Of a stretch of DNA of 64,000 nucleotides, positions 1-8,289 are shown in pieces; position 1 is the first letter of the stretch, and each line of letters opens with the position of its first letter. This DNA comes from Pseudofabraea citricarpa (taxonomy: Eukaryota > Ascomycota > Leotiomycetes > Helotiales > Dermateaceae), in contig JAPWGK010000025.1 in assembly GCA_029641185.1 (NCBI GenBank), positions 62,001 to 126,000 of the forward strand, in the 5' to 3' direction. The translations under genes were made by a program, and so were the position numbers. The notes under the pieces are model-generated. The model did not search any database, was not told the origin of the DNA, and saw only the letters and a list, made by a program, of their open reading frames with translations.

Positions 1-66
1 AGAAATTGAGAATACCACCGATGATGTGAGTTTGAGACGAGCCACTAATAAGGATCTCACTGACTT

Positions 67-450
67 GTGTCTGTCTCAAAGACCAATATTCACCAGAGGG
101 TTGTGGCTTCCGCAGCAAAACTAAATGACAAGGCCGCTAATTTGCGAAATGCAAACTGTGCCCTTTTGCAAAAGCAGCTAAGTTCTTTTCGAACTCGAGC
201 CCTACGAACAACAGATCGCCTTCTCGAGCTTTACGATCTCGGTCTCTGTTTGGACTTTTACCGTCACGACGAGGGTCTGAAGAATCTCCTGGACTTGGTT
301 CACGAACGGTTTGCTGACCTTATACTTACACGTGATGATTATGGAAATGATGAAGATTGTTTGAATGAGGGAGAAATTGTGCCAAGGTCACAAAAGAGGA
401 GAAAGTCCACAAGCAAGTCTCAGCAACTTTGGAATATCCAAGCGGGATGA
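67..450 (+). CDS. Uncertain ORF, possible 3' exon of a gene to the left
   Basis: This is an open frame of about 127 codons with no ATG at its beginning. It opens at a GTG just after an in-frame stop, and a CAAAG acceptor-like site near 80 could make it a terminal exon. The N-terminal part reads like an amphipathic coiled coil (LNDKAANLRNANCALLQKQL). The C-terminus ends in a basic patch (SQKRRKS). I do not recognise a family. It lies tail-to-tail with the first DUF3328 gene. It may be real, a transposase-tail relic or a chance ORF. Confidence 0.2.
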   Translation: MSVSKTNIHQRVVASAAKLNDKAANLRNANCALLQKQLSSFRTRALRTTDRLLELYDLGLCLDFYRHDEGLKNLLDLVHERFADLILTRDDYGNDEDCLNEGEIVPRSQKRRKSTSKSQQLWNIQAG

Positions 451-583
451 ATACTGGCACGTGTAGGTCTTTCAATAAAACACGATTTACACTTCCCGTT
501 GCGTCAAATGGTATTTGCGAGAGATTGTGACATATTCTTAGGTACTTGCAGGTTTCTTTTGTTCTTACTTCTTCTAGCAATTC

Positions 584-1377
584 TCAGATATAATCTTGTG
601 CTACATCATATAATGATTGGCTGCTGCCACATTGATGTTCTGACCCAACTCCATCCACATACATTATCCCAGAACCATCGACTTTCGTCGTCTCTTTTGT
701 TCCGTCTGCGTGGCAAAGGATAGACTATTGGCGAAACCAAGTCAGTAAACATTCTGTCTTAGATCCATGGACTATTTGTTTTCAGTTGGCCACCTTGGAA
801 CTTGCGATGATTTGCAAGAAAGCATTGCATTTCATTTCAAAGTAAATAAGCTTACCTGTCTCAAGTAGTCTAGACAATGAGTCCAATGTGGCTGACCCTC
901 TGCGACGTGTACTTCGTCATTATTCCTTCCGTCATGATGATGTTCTCCCTCGTGATGTCCTTTGTTGCCAGTTTGTAATGCCATACGAAGCATCTGCAAA
1001 CAATGTAGCTGATGAAACATAGCAATTCCGTATGCCTGTGGTGAATCACTGTTGTCATACTGGAGGCCAAATCCACCATTCGAAGGGAGTAAGTTTTGCC
1101 ATAGACTATCAAAGCTCGGGGATAAATCTTGATACGAGTGGTTTGAGATAAGCACTCTGGTGGTTTGGCTTGTTTTTATAATAGTTGATGTGGACAAAGA
1201 CGCAGACGAGGTGTTGATTCCATGATTTATGGAAGAAGGAGAAGTAAATACTGGCCAGAAAGATTTGACAGAAATTTCTATTGTGTTGTGAATGTAGTAG
1301 CCCAACAAAATAGATGCAAAAATGAAAATCAAGATCGTAAAATAAATCGACCTTCGAAAGTTCACAGGAATTGACAT
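584..1377 (-). CDS. UstYa-like DUF3328 oxidase A of the RiPP cluster
   Basis: UstYa/DUF3328 proteins are membrane-anchored oxidases that cyclise or hydroxylate ribosomal peptides in the secretory pathway. Two exons give about 220 aa: 856-1377 and 584-724, with a 131 bp GTAAGC...CAATAG intron. I chose ATG 1377 because it puts a short N-terminus directly before a membrane segment (SIYFTILIFIFASILLGYYI). The same frame is open to an ATG at 1572, which would add 65 aa. The lumenal part has a 'SLWQNLLP' region, the first HxxHC (HQLHC) in YGIAMFHQLHCLQMLR, a His-rich insert, and the second motif (HWTHC) followed by LDYLRQ. Exon 2 continues SILCHADGT and ends with a family-like GxGxxHQC segment and LYD. 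The second exon is easy to miss. It is convergent with the ORF to its left and co-oriented with oxidase B. Confidence 0.85.
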
Positions 1378-1859
1378 TTTCGACTTGTGTTTCTTTTCGA
1401 TGCCTTGTGAGTTTCTGGGTATCAGGGGGTTATTGGATTTTCGAGCTCTTGTCACTTTCAGCCTTAGGCAGTATCCCAGCTGCATAATACTCACATCGTA
1501 GATCCCACCTGTTCCAATCGACCGGGGCGTGGTTTTGTCGAATTGGTTAGTCCAGTCACATCTTTCGATCATGATGTCAAACGAGGCTTTGGCCTATTAG
1601 ATTTCCCGTGGTGATTATTCTGCTCGCAGCTTGCAGCATGCCTGGTCAGAGCACTTTCCAGAGATTTTTAGATGTCGGTACCCGTTTTTCAACCCTTGGC
1701 TTACTTTGCATAAACGATAAGGCTAACATCCCTGGATTACATTACATGAACCATAAAGCTAATCTAAGCGATCTTACTATCAAACTCTTATCTGATTTTT
1801 ACGTGATATTTTTTAACAGATTTAAACAAGGATATAGAAATAATTATTTTATAATATGA

Positions 1860-2217
1860 AATTAGGACATGGGGTAATTTCCTCAGATAATTAATTAGGC
1901 TTTTAATTTATTTTAAATTCTTTTTATAAGATAAGTATTGAATAATAATTTGTAATACTAGAACCTATAAATATTCCCTTATATTATATTATATTGAAAT
2001 TAAATATCTGTTAAATATAAATATTTTAGTAATCTATTTATAGGTTAATATTATAGTATTTATTAGAAATAAAATTAGTATTATAATATATTTATAAGTA
2101 AGAAAATAATTTAGGGTCTTCTTTTTATCTATTTAGTATTTACAAATTATAATATAAAAAGCGAGGTAATTTCAGTCTATATTCAGATTTGATAATAATT
2201 TTGACAACTTGTATATC
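1860..2217. other. AT-rich gene-free block
   Basis: The stretch between oxidases A and B is very rich in A and T, with runs such as TATATTATATTATATT. I see no coding potential beyond chance. It may be a decayed repeat (RIP-like) or simply a terminator region; the sequence alone does not decide. Confidence 0.4.
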
Positions 2218-3239
2218 TCAAATATCCATGTTCCGTAGTTGTTGCCACTCCCGGATTTTATCATAATTCCTACAAGTATGATGCACCATCCAATCAGAAT
2301 CATATTGAGGCTCACCATCAATATATTCTCTTATGTACAATGGGATGGGGGTGGTGTCTCCGTAGCATATGAGGACTTGACGAAGATAATCGATACAATG
2401 GTCTGTTCCAAAAGTTAACATGAATCATCCTGAGAATACATCGACGGCTTTATAGTAATAAAGGACTTACCTGTATGCTTCCGAGCAGTAATTTCCGTCT
2501 CGTTCATTGGATTACTATTCCCCCACGCCACTCTTCTAATTCTATCCTAGAATATGTTAAAGGATTTTTATACGTGATGAAGTTTGAGGCTTACTAGACA
2601 CTACATAAAAGCCATTAGCAATGAACCCTTTCTAGTCCTGGAAAAGACATACATGTATTTGGTGGTACATAGCAATGACAACAGGGTATTTGGTATGGTC
2701 CTTATGATAAGGAATAGTGGGATCAGGCAATTTCAAGTTCTCTTCTTCAGTGAGAACGTAGGTACCAACTACACACAGGATAAGTTTTGGCATATATCAT
2801 TCCGTTTAAAGAAACTTACCATCAAACAGCTTCTCCCAAGCTGCATCAATTTCGGGTGTTGGTTTGCCTTCATATCCATCATTGGGAATTTCGGCGGAGT
2901 GAAAAGCACTTGGCTTGAAGATTACATCGTCAAGCTGTAGCCAGGGTTCGACTGAGGCTTAATTGCCATCCAATTTAGTATAAATCCATTTAAATTATAT
3001 AGGATCTTCTACTCACATAGCTCAGTAGGAAATGCTTTGGGCGTTATAGGACGTGCTCGGAATAAGAGAAAGAAGTAAAATATAGTATAGAGAGAAATAA
3101 TCAGACCATGAATAAGCCAAAGAGACCTGTTGTATGGTTTCCGCGCTGATACGATTTCTCTAGACTCATCCTCAATTGAATACTCTTGTAACAAGCCTTC
3201 TTTTGAAGATGCTTCAGACTCAGACATGGGTGAGACCAT
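2218..3239 (-). CDS. UstYa-like DUF3328 oxidase B of the RiPP cluster
   Basis: This gene is only visible after splicing. Exons on the minus strand are 3017-3239, 2820-2957, 2653-2768, 2595-2600, 2471-2546 and 2218-2402. They sum to 744 nt, in frame, for 247 aa. The order is a charged cytosolic N-terminus, a membrane segment (LIHGLIISLYTIFYFFLLF), a lumenal region with FKPSAFHSAEIP and PTPEIDAAWEKL, and then the first HxxHC (HQIHC). The second motif (HTDHC) is followed by IDYLRQVLICYGDTT, and the family C-terminal HTCRNYDKIREW closes the protein. The fourth exon is only 6 nt and falls inside the first HxxHC region. The alternative of reading through would require a 27 nt intron, which is too short. 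ATG 3227 is another possible start. The gene is divergent from the precursor gene across 558 bp, so the two may share a promoter. Confidence 0.85.
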
Positions 3240-3696
3240 AATTCTAGCATGAGAGTAATACCAAATAATGAAAACTTTTGGCAGTGAAAATAATGAGGAT
3301 ACTGTAAGAACGCAGACAAAACATGGAGGAAACGAAAAAGCAATAAAAAAAAAGAGTTGTCGGCGCCACTCTTGCAACGCTTCACCGCCGCTGTCAAAAT
3401 CGCATGATTCCGTAGTACGCTAAAAGATGACTTTATCATGAGTTGGCCACATGCAACTGTGAGATCCTCATTGCATGATGACATTCCTCGCTGCATAATT
3501 TAGCCTCGTGTATATGCCCTGGATACAGCGTCAGCACCATAACAGAATGAGGCAGTTCATCCCAAACGGGGTGTCGATCAAATCACGTAAAGAATTCAAG
3601 AAATTAGGCGAGCAACCGATCACAGAAGTGGGCATTAAATCATAGAGGAGTAGGTGGTAGAATATTGATTAACATGTATCGGATTTTTGTTTATCA

Positions 3697-3702
3697 TATA
3701 TA
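3697..3702 (+). promoter_or_regulatory. Candidate TATA box of the RiPP precursor gene
   Basis: TATATA lies about 96 bp before the precursor ATG, inside the 558 bp divergent promoter shared with oxidase B. Position and sequence fit a fungal TATA element; this is inference only. Confidence 0.35.
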
Positions 3703-3797
3703 ACGTGAATACCCGCGAGTGACCAAGAAGAGAAACTTGTCCTCCAAACAACACACTTCACATTCTCAACTACTCTGCCAAATCATCCTCTTTCAAC

Positions 3798-4292
3798 ATG
3801 AAGCTCTCTTCTGTACTCGTCACTAGTATCTTGGCCTTCGTGGCATCTGCTGCACCAGTCGCAAAACGAGCTCCAGAATTCCCTTTCCCAACCTACGCCG
3901 GTGTAGAGAAGCGAGAGGCAGAGGAGAAGCGGGAATTCCCATTTCCAACCTATGCCGGTGTTGAAAAGAGGGAGCCCAAGCCAGAGTTCCCATTCCCAAC
4001 CTATGCCGGTGTAGAGAAGCGAGGGGCAGAGGAGAAGCGGGAATTCCCTTTCCCAACCTATGCCGGTGTAGAGAAGAGAGAGGCAGAGGAGAAGCGAGAA
4101 TTCCCTTTCCCAACTTACGCTGGAGTTGAGAAGAGGGAGCCCAAGCCAGAGTTCCCATTCCCAACCTACGCTGGAGTTGAGAAGAGGGAGCCCAAGCCAG
4201 AGTTCCCGTTCCCAACTTATGCCGGGGTTGAGAAACGAGAATTTCCCTTCCCAACCTACGCTGGCGTTGAAAAGAGGGAGGTCACCGCTTAG
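3798..4292 (+). CDS. Kexin-processed repeat RiPP precursor peptide (dikaritin-type)
   Basis: This single-exon gene encodes 164 aa and starts at an ATG followed at once by a secretion signal (residues 1-19 or so, ending ASAAP) and a first KR at 23-24. The rest is eight copies of EFPFPTYAGV at residues 27-36, 46-55, 63-72, 82-91, 101-110, 118-127, 135-144 and 148-157. Each copy is followed by EKR. The spacers after EKR are EAEEKR or GAEEKR (three times), EPKP (three times) or nothing. The repeats are identical in protein but differ at many synonymous positions. This is the architecture of fungal RiPP precursors such as those of ustiloxin, phomopsin, asperipin and epichloecyclin: signal peptide, repeated cores and Kex2 sites, next to UstYa genes. 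The single Tyr in each core is a likely modification site by analogy. The product and its activity are unknown. No other modifying enzyme class is seen nearby. Confidence 0.9.
   Translation: MKLSSVLVTSILAFVASAAPVAKRAPEFPFPTYAGVEKREAEEKREFPFPTYAGVEKREPKPEFPFPTYAGVEKRGAEEKREFPFPTYAGVEKREAEEKREFPFPTYAGVEKREPKPEFPFPTYAGVEKREPKPEFPFPTYAGVEKREFPFPTYAGVEKREVTA
3873..4281 (+). repeat. Coding tandem repeat, 8 copies in units of 39-57 nt
   Basis: The eight imperfect direct repeats encode the cores of the precursor. Unit length is 57, 51 or 39 nt according to the spacer. Third-codon positions vary among the copies (TAC/TAT, GCC/GCT, GGT/GGA/GGG/GGC) while the core amino acids do not. The minus-strand reading frame across this stretch is a mirror of the repeat and is not a gene. 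Confidence 0.9.
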
Positions 4293-5061
4293 TCCGGATA
4301 CTCATCGGTCAGTCTTAATCGCAACAACGCAAATTACATCCAGTTTTAACTAAAAACCAGATATAAAATCCGAATACTTGTGACTACTCTATAGAAGGAT
4401 GTTTTGGTGTGTGGGGAGGTGTGGTGAGGGGCAGGAGGCTCAAGGATACTCAACGATCCAATGAGGTAGACTTTAGTAGCTGTATCTCAATATTCAACAT
4501 AAACAATAGATATGAATCCAAAATTTGTCACAATCAAATATTAATAATCTTATTTCGTATCGAATAATTATCCGGTCAATTTCGAAATTAATGTTTCTCG
4601 TACTGAAGAAGTAATTTCTGGATGAAGAATTATTGCTGGTTCATTGCCAAAAGAAAGAAAAACCACATTACACACACAGTTCCAACCAATTGACGGTAGA
4701 TATTTGTGACATGGCCACTTTCCCCTATAAGTGGGTCCCAACTCAACGTTGCAAGAGGCACAGAAGCGCTGATCTCGTCAAATGGACTACATTTGCAATA
4801 CGAACCATCTTGTCAGCGCTAGTCAGGGGTCTTATGCACGGCAATGTCAACTGCAAGATCACCATGCATAAATACGCTTATTCTAGAGGATTGCCGGATG
4901 TTGCCTACGGATATACATCCCCCTGAACAGAGAACCGAGGGGCGTATCCCAGATAGCGACCCAATCCTGATAGCAACATAGCTTTCCTAATGTTTACATA
5001 GCCGGTTCCGACTTCAGTGGAAGTAAATCTTTTGTAACGAAATTTCGGCTGAAAAGTGAAG
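4293..5061. other. Intergenic, no gene seen
   Basis: This stretch holds the precursor 3' region, an AT-rich patch near 4490-4600 and the upstream region of oxidase C. The open frame at 4633-4926 has no family features and I treat it as chance. The GGGGCGT at 4939-4945 recurs upstream of oxidase A. Confidence 0.5.
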
Positions 5062-6097
5062 ATGTCTTCCTCAGAACAGGAAACAAAATACTCTCAGGAT
5101 TTAGATGCCGGGATAATCAATCTTCGGAAAGCTCTTCGCGAAGAAATCGAGATAGAACTCGAGCACGGCCACAAAGACTCATATTCGCTGAAATACCGTT
5201 TTTGGATCAAAACATTTTGTTGGCTGACAGGTCTCGCTGTGTTTCTCGTAATTATTATAAGTACCGTTTTGTATTACGGCCACAAAGAATTCAAAGCAAC
5301 GCTGGTACAAGAATTAAATGGCCTGGTTCCACAATGTAAGGAGCATTCGAAAACTTGCACAGATTGTACTGACACTTCTTTGTAGTTTCTACACACATAG
5401 TCACATTTGAGCCAGATCATAGATTTGAGCCTAATCGTGATCCAACTGATGATGGAAAAGCTAGTCTAAGAGCATGGATGAGTTTAATTCCAAGTATTTC
5501 TTCCTCTCTTAATCTTCCTCTCACGAAAAAGACGATGCAGAATTGCTTTATGATTGGCCACCCACCACTTCGATATCCCATGTTTTATTAAATGACTGAT
5601 CTCATTCAATGACATTCATGCTGACGCTGATTTTATAGAGGGCGCAGGAACAATCAACATCACGAAGAACGCGAAATATGATCTTCCTCCAGAAGTACCG
5701 CTGCCGGGTCATCATGGAATTTACTCTGTTTCAGTAATGCATCAAATGCACTGTTTGGTAAATATCTCGGCTCCTTTATTTAATTGAGAAGGCTAAATTG
5801 TAAAAGCATTCCATCATGTCAGCATATGTTACTCTCTCTAAAAACGAAACCATGCGACAGCAAGATCCTTACTTCGATGAACTTAACTTGAAAGCTTTCC
5901 ACATCGACCACTGCTTTGATTACTTACGGCAGTCACTTATGTGTTGCGGTGATACCGCATTGGAAGGCAAGGGCGAATCTTTTCCGCCGGAGATTATTGG
6001 CATTGATGGCTGGGGTGGAAAACATGTATGCAAGAATTATGATGAGATATTCGCATGGACGGAAGGGAACCGAGCTGTTGACTATAGACATTTGTAA
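5062..6097 (+). CDS. UstYa-like DUF3328 oxidase C of the RiPP cluster
   Basis: Four exons, 5062-5335, 5386-5493, 5639-5757 and 5807-6097, sum to 792 nt, in frame, for 263 aa. The start is ATG 5062; an in-frame GTG six bases earlier is not needed. A soluble N-terminus of about 55 aa is followed by one membrane segment (WLTGLAVFLVIIISTVLYYG). The lumenal domain has VTFEPDHRFEP, WMSLIPKGAGTI and YSVSVMHQMHCL (first HxxHC). The second motif is HIDHC, followed by FDYLRQSLMCCGDTALEG, and the C-terminal HVCKNYDEIFAW is typical of the family. The third intron follows HQMHCL, a common intron position in this family. The gene is co-oriented with the precursor and about 770 bp downstream. The family is implicated in oxidative macrocyclisation of the peptide; which bond this copy forms cannot be told from sequence. 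Confidence 0.88.
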
Positions 6098-6525
6098 GTA
6101 GGATGGATGATTATATCTTCGAATTTTATAGTATTCAGATCTATTAGAACAAGAATTTACGATTGAAAACTTTTAGATGGTCTCCTAAATGGATAAAAAT
6201 CACCCCGTACACGAGTTGCCATTTCAATTTAATACCATTCAATTGGATTGTGTTTTCCAAGTTAAAGATTCATATTTTAGCTTTTCTTGTAAGACTGAGG
6301 TACTAACATTCATTTTTATAAGATATCTTCCTAAGCTAATCCACTTGCCTCGTGCAACTGAACTTGCCCCACTTCAATTTTCTTTCTAAGCATCACGCAA
6401 GACAAATGAAAATATTAACGATAGATATAGCCTGCTGAAAGTCTATTTCGCTTCCAATTCAAGCTTTAGTGCAAGACATCCATTTCCGAATCCCTTGACC
6501 ATCTTCCTCCATTGGCCGAATATGC
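6098..6525. other. Intergenic, no gene seen
   Basis: A tail-to-tail spacer between oxidase C and the PAN-like protein gene. It is AT-rich and holds only a short chance ORF at 6189-6389. Confidence 0.5.
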
Positions 6526-7281
6526 TTATCCAATTTGCGAATTGCCGTAGCAGAAATTGCTTCCATCACTTGGATACTTTTGGGAGAAGAAGGTGCCACT
6601 TTTATTTGGCTTAACATTTAGGAAAGAATGGTATTGTTCACAAAGACCAGTCTTCGCGTTGAAAGAGTATGAGATACACTGCGTTATCACAGCACAGTAA
6701 ATCTGACACTGCAATATGTCGGACACTGTCAATGAACCAAAAAAGTTCTCTGTCATTCCGGACGAGGCAGTGCCCTCTACGTTACAGCCGTCAATCTTCT
6801 TCGTCGGCAATACACTCGAGACTGTTGTCGATGAAGGTTTCTGACTAAGTGTTCCGGATGTTGTAGTTGAAGCTTTTTGAATAAATGTTGTTGGGATCGT
6901 ATTTATTTTATCTGTGGGTAGAGGTTTTCCAGTCGATAAAATGGTTGTGACGAAGGGTATGGTCCTTGTCTTGTAAGATGTTGTATTTCTCGTTACTACG
7001 CCTTGTGTTTCCAGCCACAAGTAAGCAGATCCCGAGAAAGTCATTGTCAGGGCGTTGGGAATAATTGTCTTCACGCCTGGAGTTTCAATCTCGGTTTCAA
7101 TTGTTATTGGTGCGGTTGTAGTTATCGCAGATAGTATTGTGTCTGTAATTGTCGAATATTTTGTGATAACTGTCCGTTTGTCTTCATTTTCAGGACCTCC
7201 GAAGACAGGATCAATGGCAAGCAAGCCAAGTACAAGAAGTGCTTTGTATGAAGGCATTGTTTTTGAACTCTTGGTTTTCAA
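6526..7281 (-). CDS. Secreted Ser/Thr-rich protein with PAN/apple-like C-terminus
   Basis: This intronless ORF encodes 251 aa. A signal peptide is clear (ALLVLGLLAIDPVFGG), starting from either ATG 7281 or ATG 7257. A kexin-like KR follows at about residue 35-36. Residues about 36-165 are dense in Thr, Ser and Ile (linker-like, likely O-glycosylated). The C-terminal 80 aa carry a pattern of Cys (DGCNVEG, LQCQIYCAV, TQCISYSF, TGLCEQYH, NFCYG) that resembles PAN/apple-type binding modules of fungal secreted proteins. The role is probably cell-wall or carbohydrate association; no enzyme motif is visible. It lies next to the RiPP cluster but has no evident link to it. Confidence 0.65.
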   Translation of the reverse strand: MKTKSSKTMPSYKALLVLGLLAIDPVFGGPENEDKRTVITKYSTITDTILSAITTTAPITIETEIETPGVKTIIPNALTMTFSGSAYLWLETQGVVTRNTTSYKTRTIPFVTTILSTGKPLPTDKINTIPTTFIQKASTTTSGTLSQKPSSTTVSSVLPTKKIDGCNVEGTASSGMTENFFGSLTVSDILQCQIYCAVITQCISYSFNAKTGLCEQYHSFLNVKPNKSGTFFSQKYPSDGSNFCYGNSQIG

Positions 7282-8289
7282 GTAAATGGAGTAGAGAAAT
7301 GATTGCCGTTGAATCCCGATTATCTATGTGAAATATGATGATGTTTTAATGGCCTTGATGAGATGATTTACTGGAGAGTTATTGAGAGGAATATCTTCAA
7401 CTGTTAAATAGACTGCCCTATCACACGTTCAGTGCATTTGGGATGACGTGTTAGACGAGCATGGCCTCGGTCATCTCGAATAGCCCACAGAGCAAAGTTC
7501 TAGAACATAGTGACGGAGACACCGCCATGCGATGATACTAAAGGGTCTATGCCCAACTTCATTCTCTTTGGGAGGGGTGTCCGGATTTCGCATAGTGAAA
7601 TTTCAGCGATTACGCTAACCACTCGCTAACCATACCCGTCAGGTATTTCTTCCGTTCTTGGTCTTTATGTCAAATACTTTCCTTAATGCATTGAGTAAAA
7701 TCAGGTACAGATCAACTAGATCGAAGTCCAATTTGGGGTGGCTTTCGTGTTCCAGATGGAAGTGTGGACAATGAGTGCCACTGTCATGACTATCGACATG
7801 AAATCTCATCTTAAATACCGGATTTAGAATTGTCTATTGGTGATACTATATCTATTTATTACTTCGATTCTTTACTTTTATGGCTCTATTTTGGCCATTT
7901 CCACGTCGGTTGTTGGTTGCTGATAGACTGGCCAGTCTGGTCTATAGGGAGCGCATCGTGGAATTGGTGTCTTAAAAGGATCAAGTTCTTATCCGATTAC
8001 ATACCTCTTCTAGGTTAGCATATCCTAAGTAGCGCCAGAACCAACGAAGTCAAATGTTTTAACGGCGACAAGGATTCCAAGCAATAATTAGGAGCGGGTG
8101 GTTTGCTCGCTAAATGTCAAGGCACAGAAGATATTTTAGCCGACAAACTTTTGGAGGGTAAAATATGTCTTTGCACTCTACCAAGTAAATAAAATTTCTA
8201 ATCTCAGAGCATTATATCAAATTGGGTAACTCTGGATTACTCCAGTCTAGTGCCTGATAATTATTACTTACAATAGCTAAAATTATAAT
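7282..8289. other. Intergenic, about 1 kb, no gene seen
   Basis: This is the upstream region of the PAN-like gene and the 3' side of the GH1 gene. ORFs here are short and unlike any family I know. Confidence 0.5.

Noticed and set aside
832..1572. Oxidase A as a truncated gene lacking the family C-terminus
   Set aside because: A second exon at 584-724 behind a 131 nt intron supplies SILCHADGT and the HQC segment in frame, so the gene is intact.
2547..2573. A 27 nt intron in oxidase B giving CLVSLKLHHD
   Set aside because: Too short for a fungal intron; the 48 nt intron with GTAAGC donor gives the family-like CLDRIRR instead.
3823..4254. Minus-strand 143-codon ORF over the repeats
   Set aside because: It is the antisense shadow of the repeat gene and has no features of its own.
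3873..4281. CRISPR-like periodic repeat
   Set aside because: The repeats are in frame, code for one peptide and differ only at synonymous sites and spacers; this is a eukaryotic protein repeat.
3798..4292. Alpha-factor-like mating pheromone precursor (signal peptide, KREAEx spacers, repeats)
   Set aside because: Known alpha-type pheromones of filamentous ascomycetes are Trp/Cys-bearing (W-C...C-W) peptides. This core has neither, and three UstYa-type genes lie beside it, so a RiPP precursor fits better.
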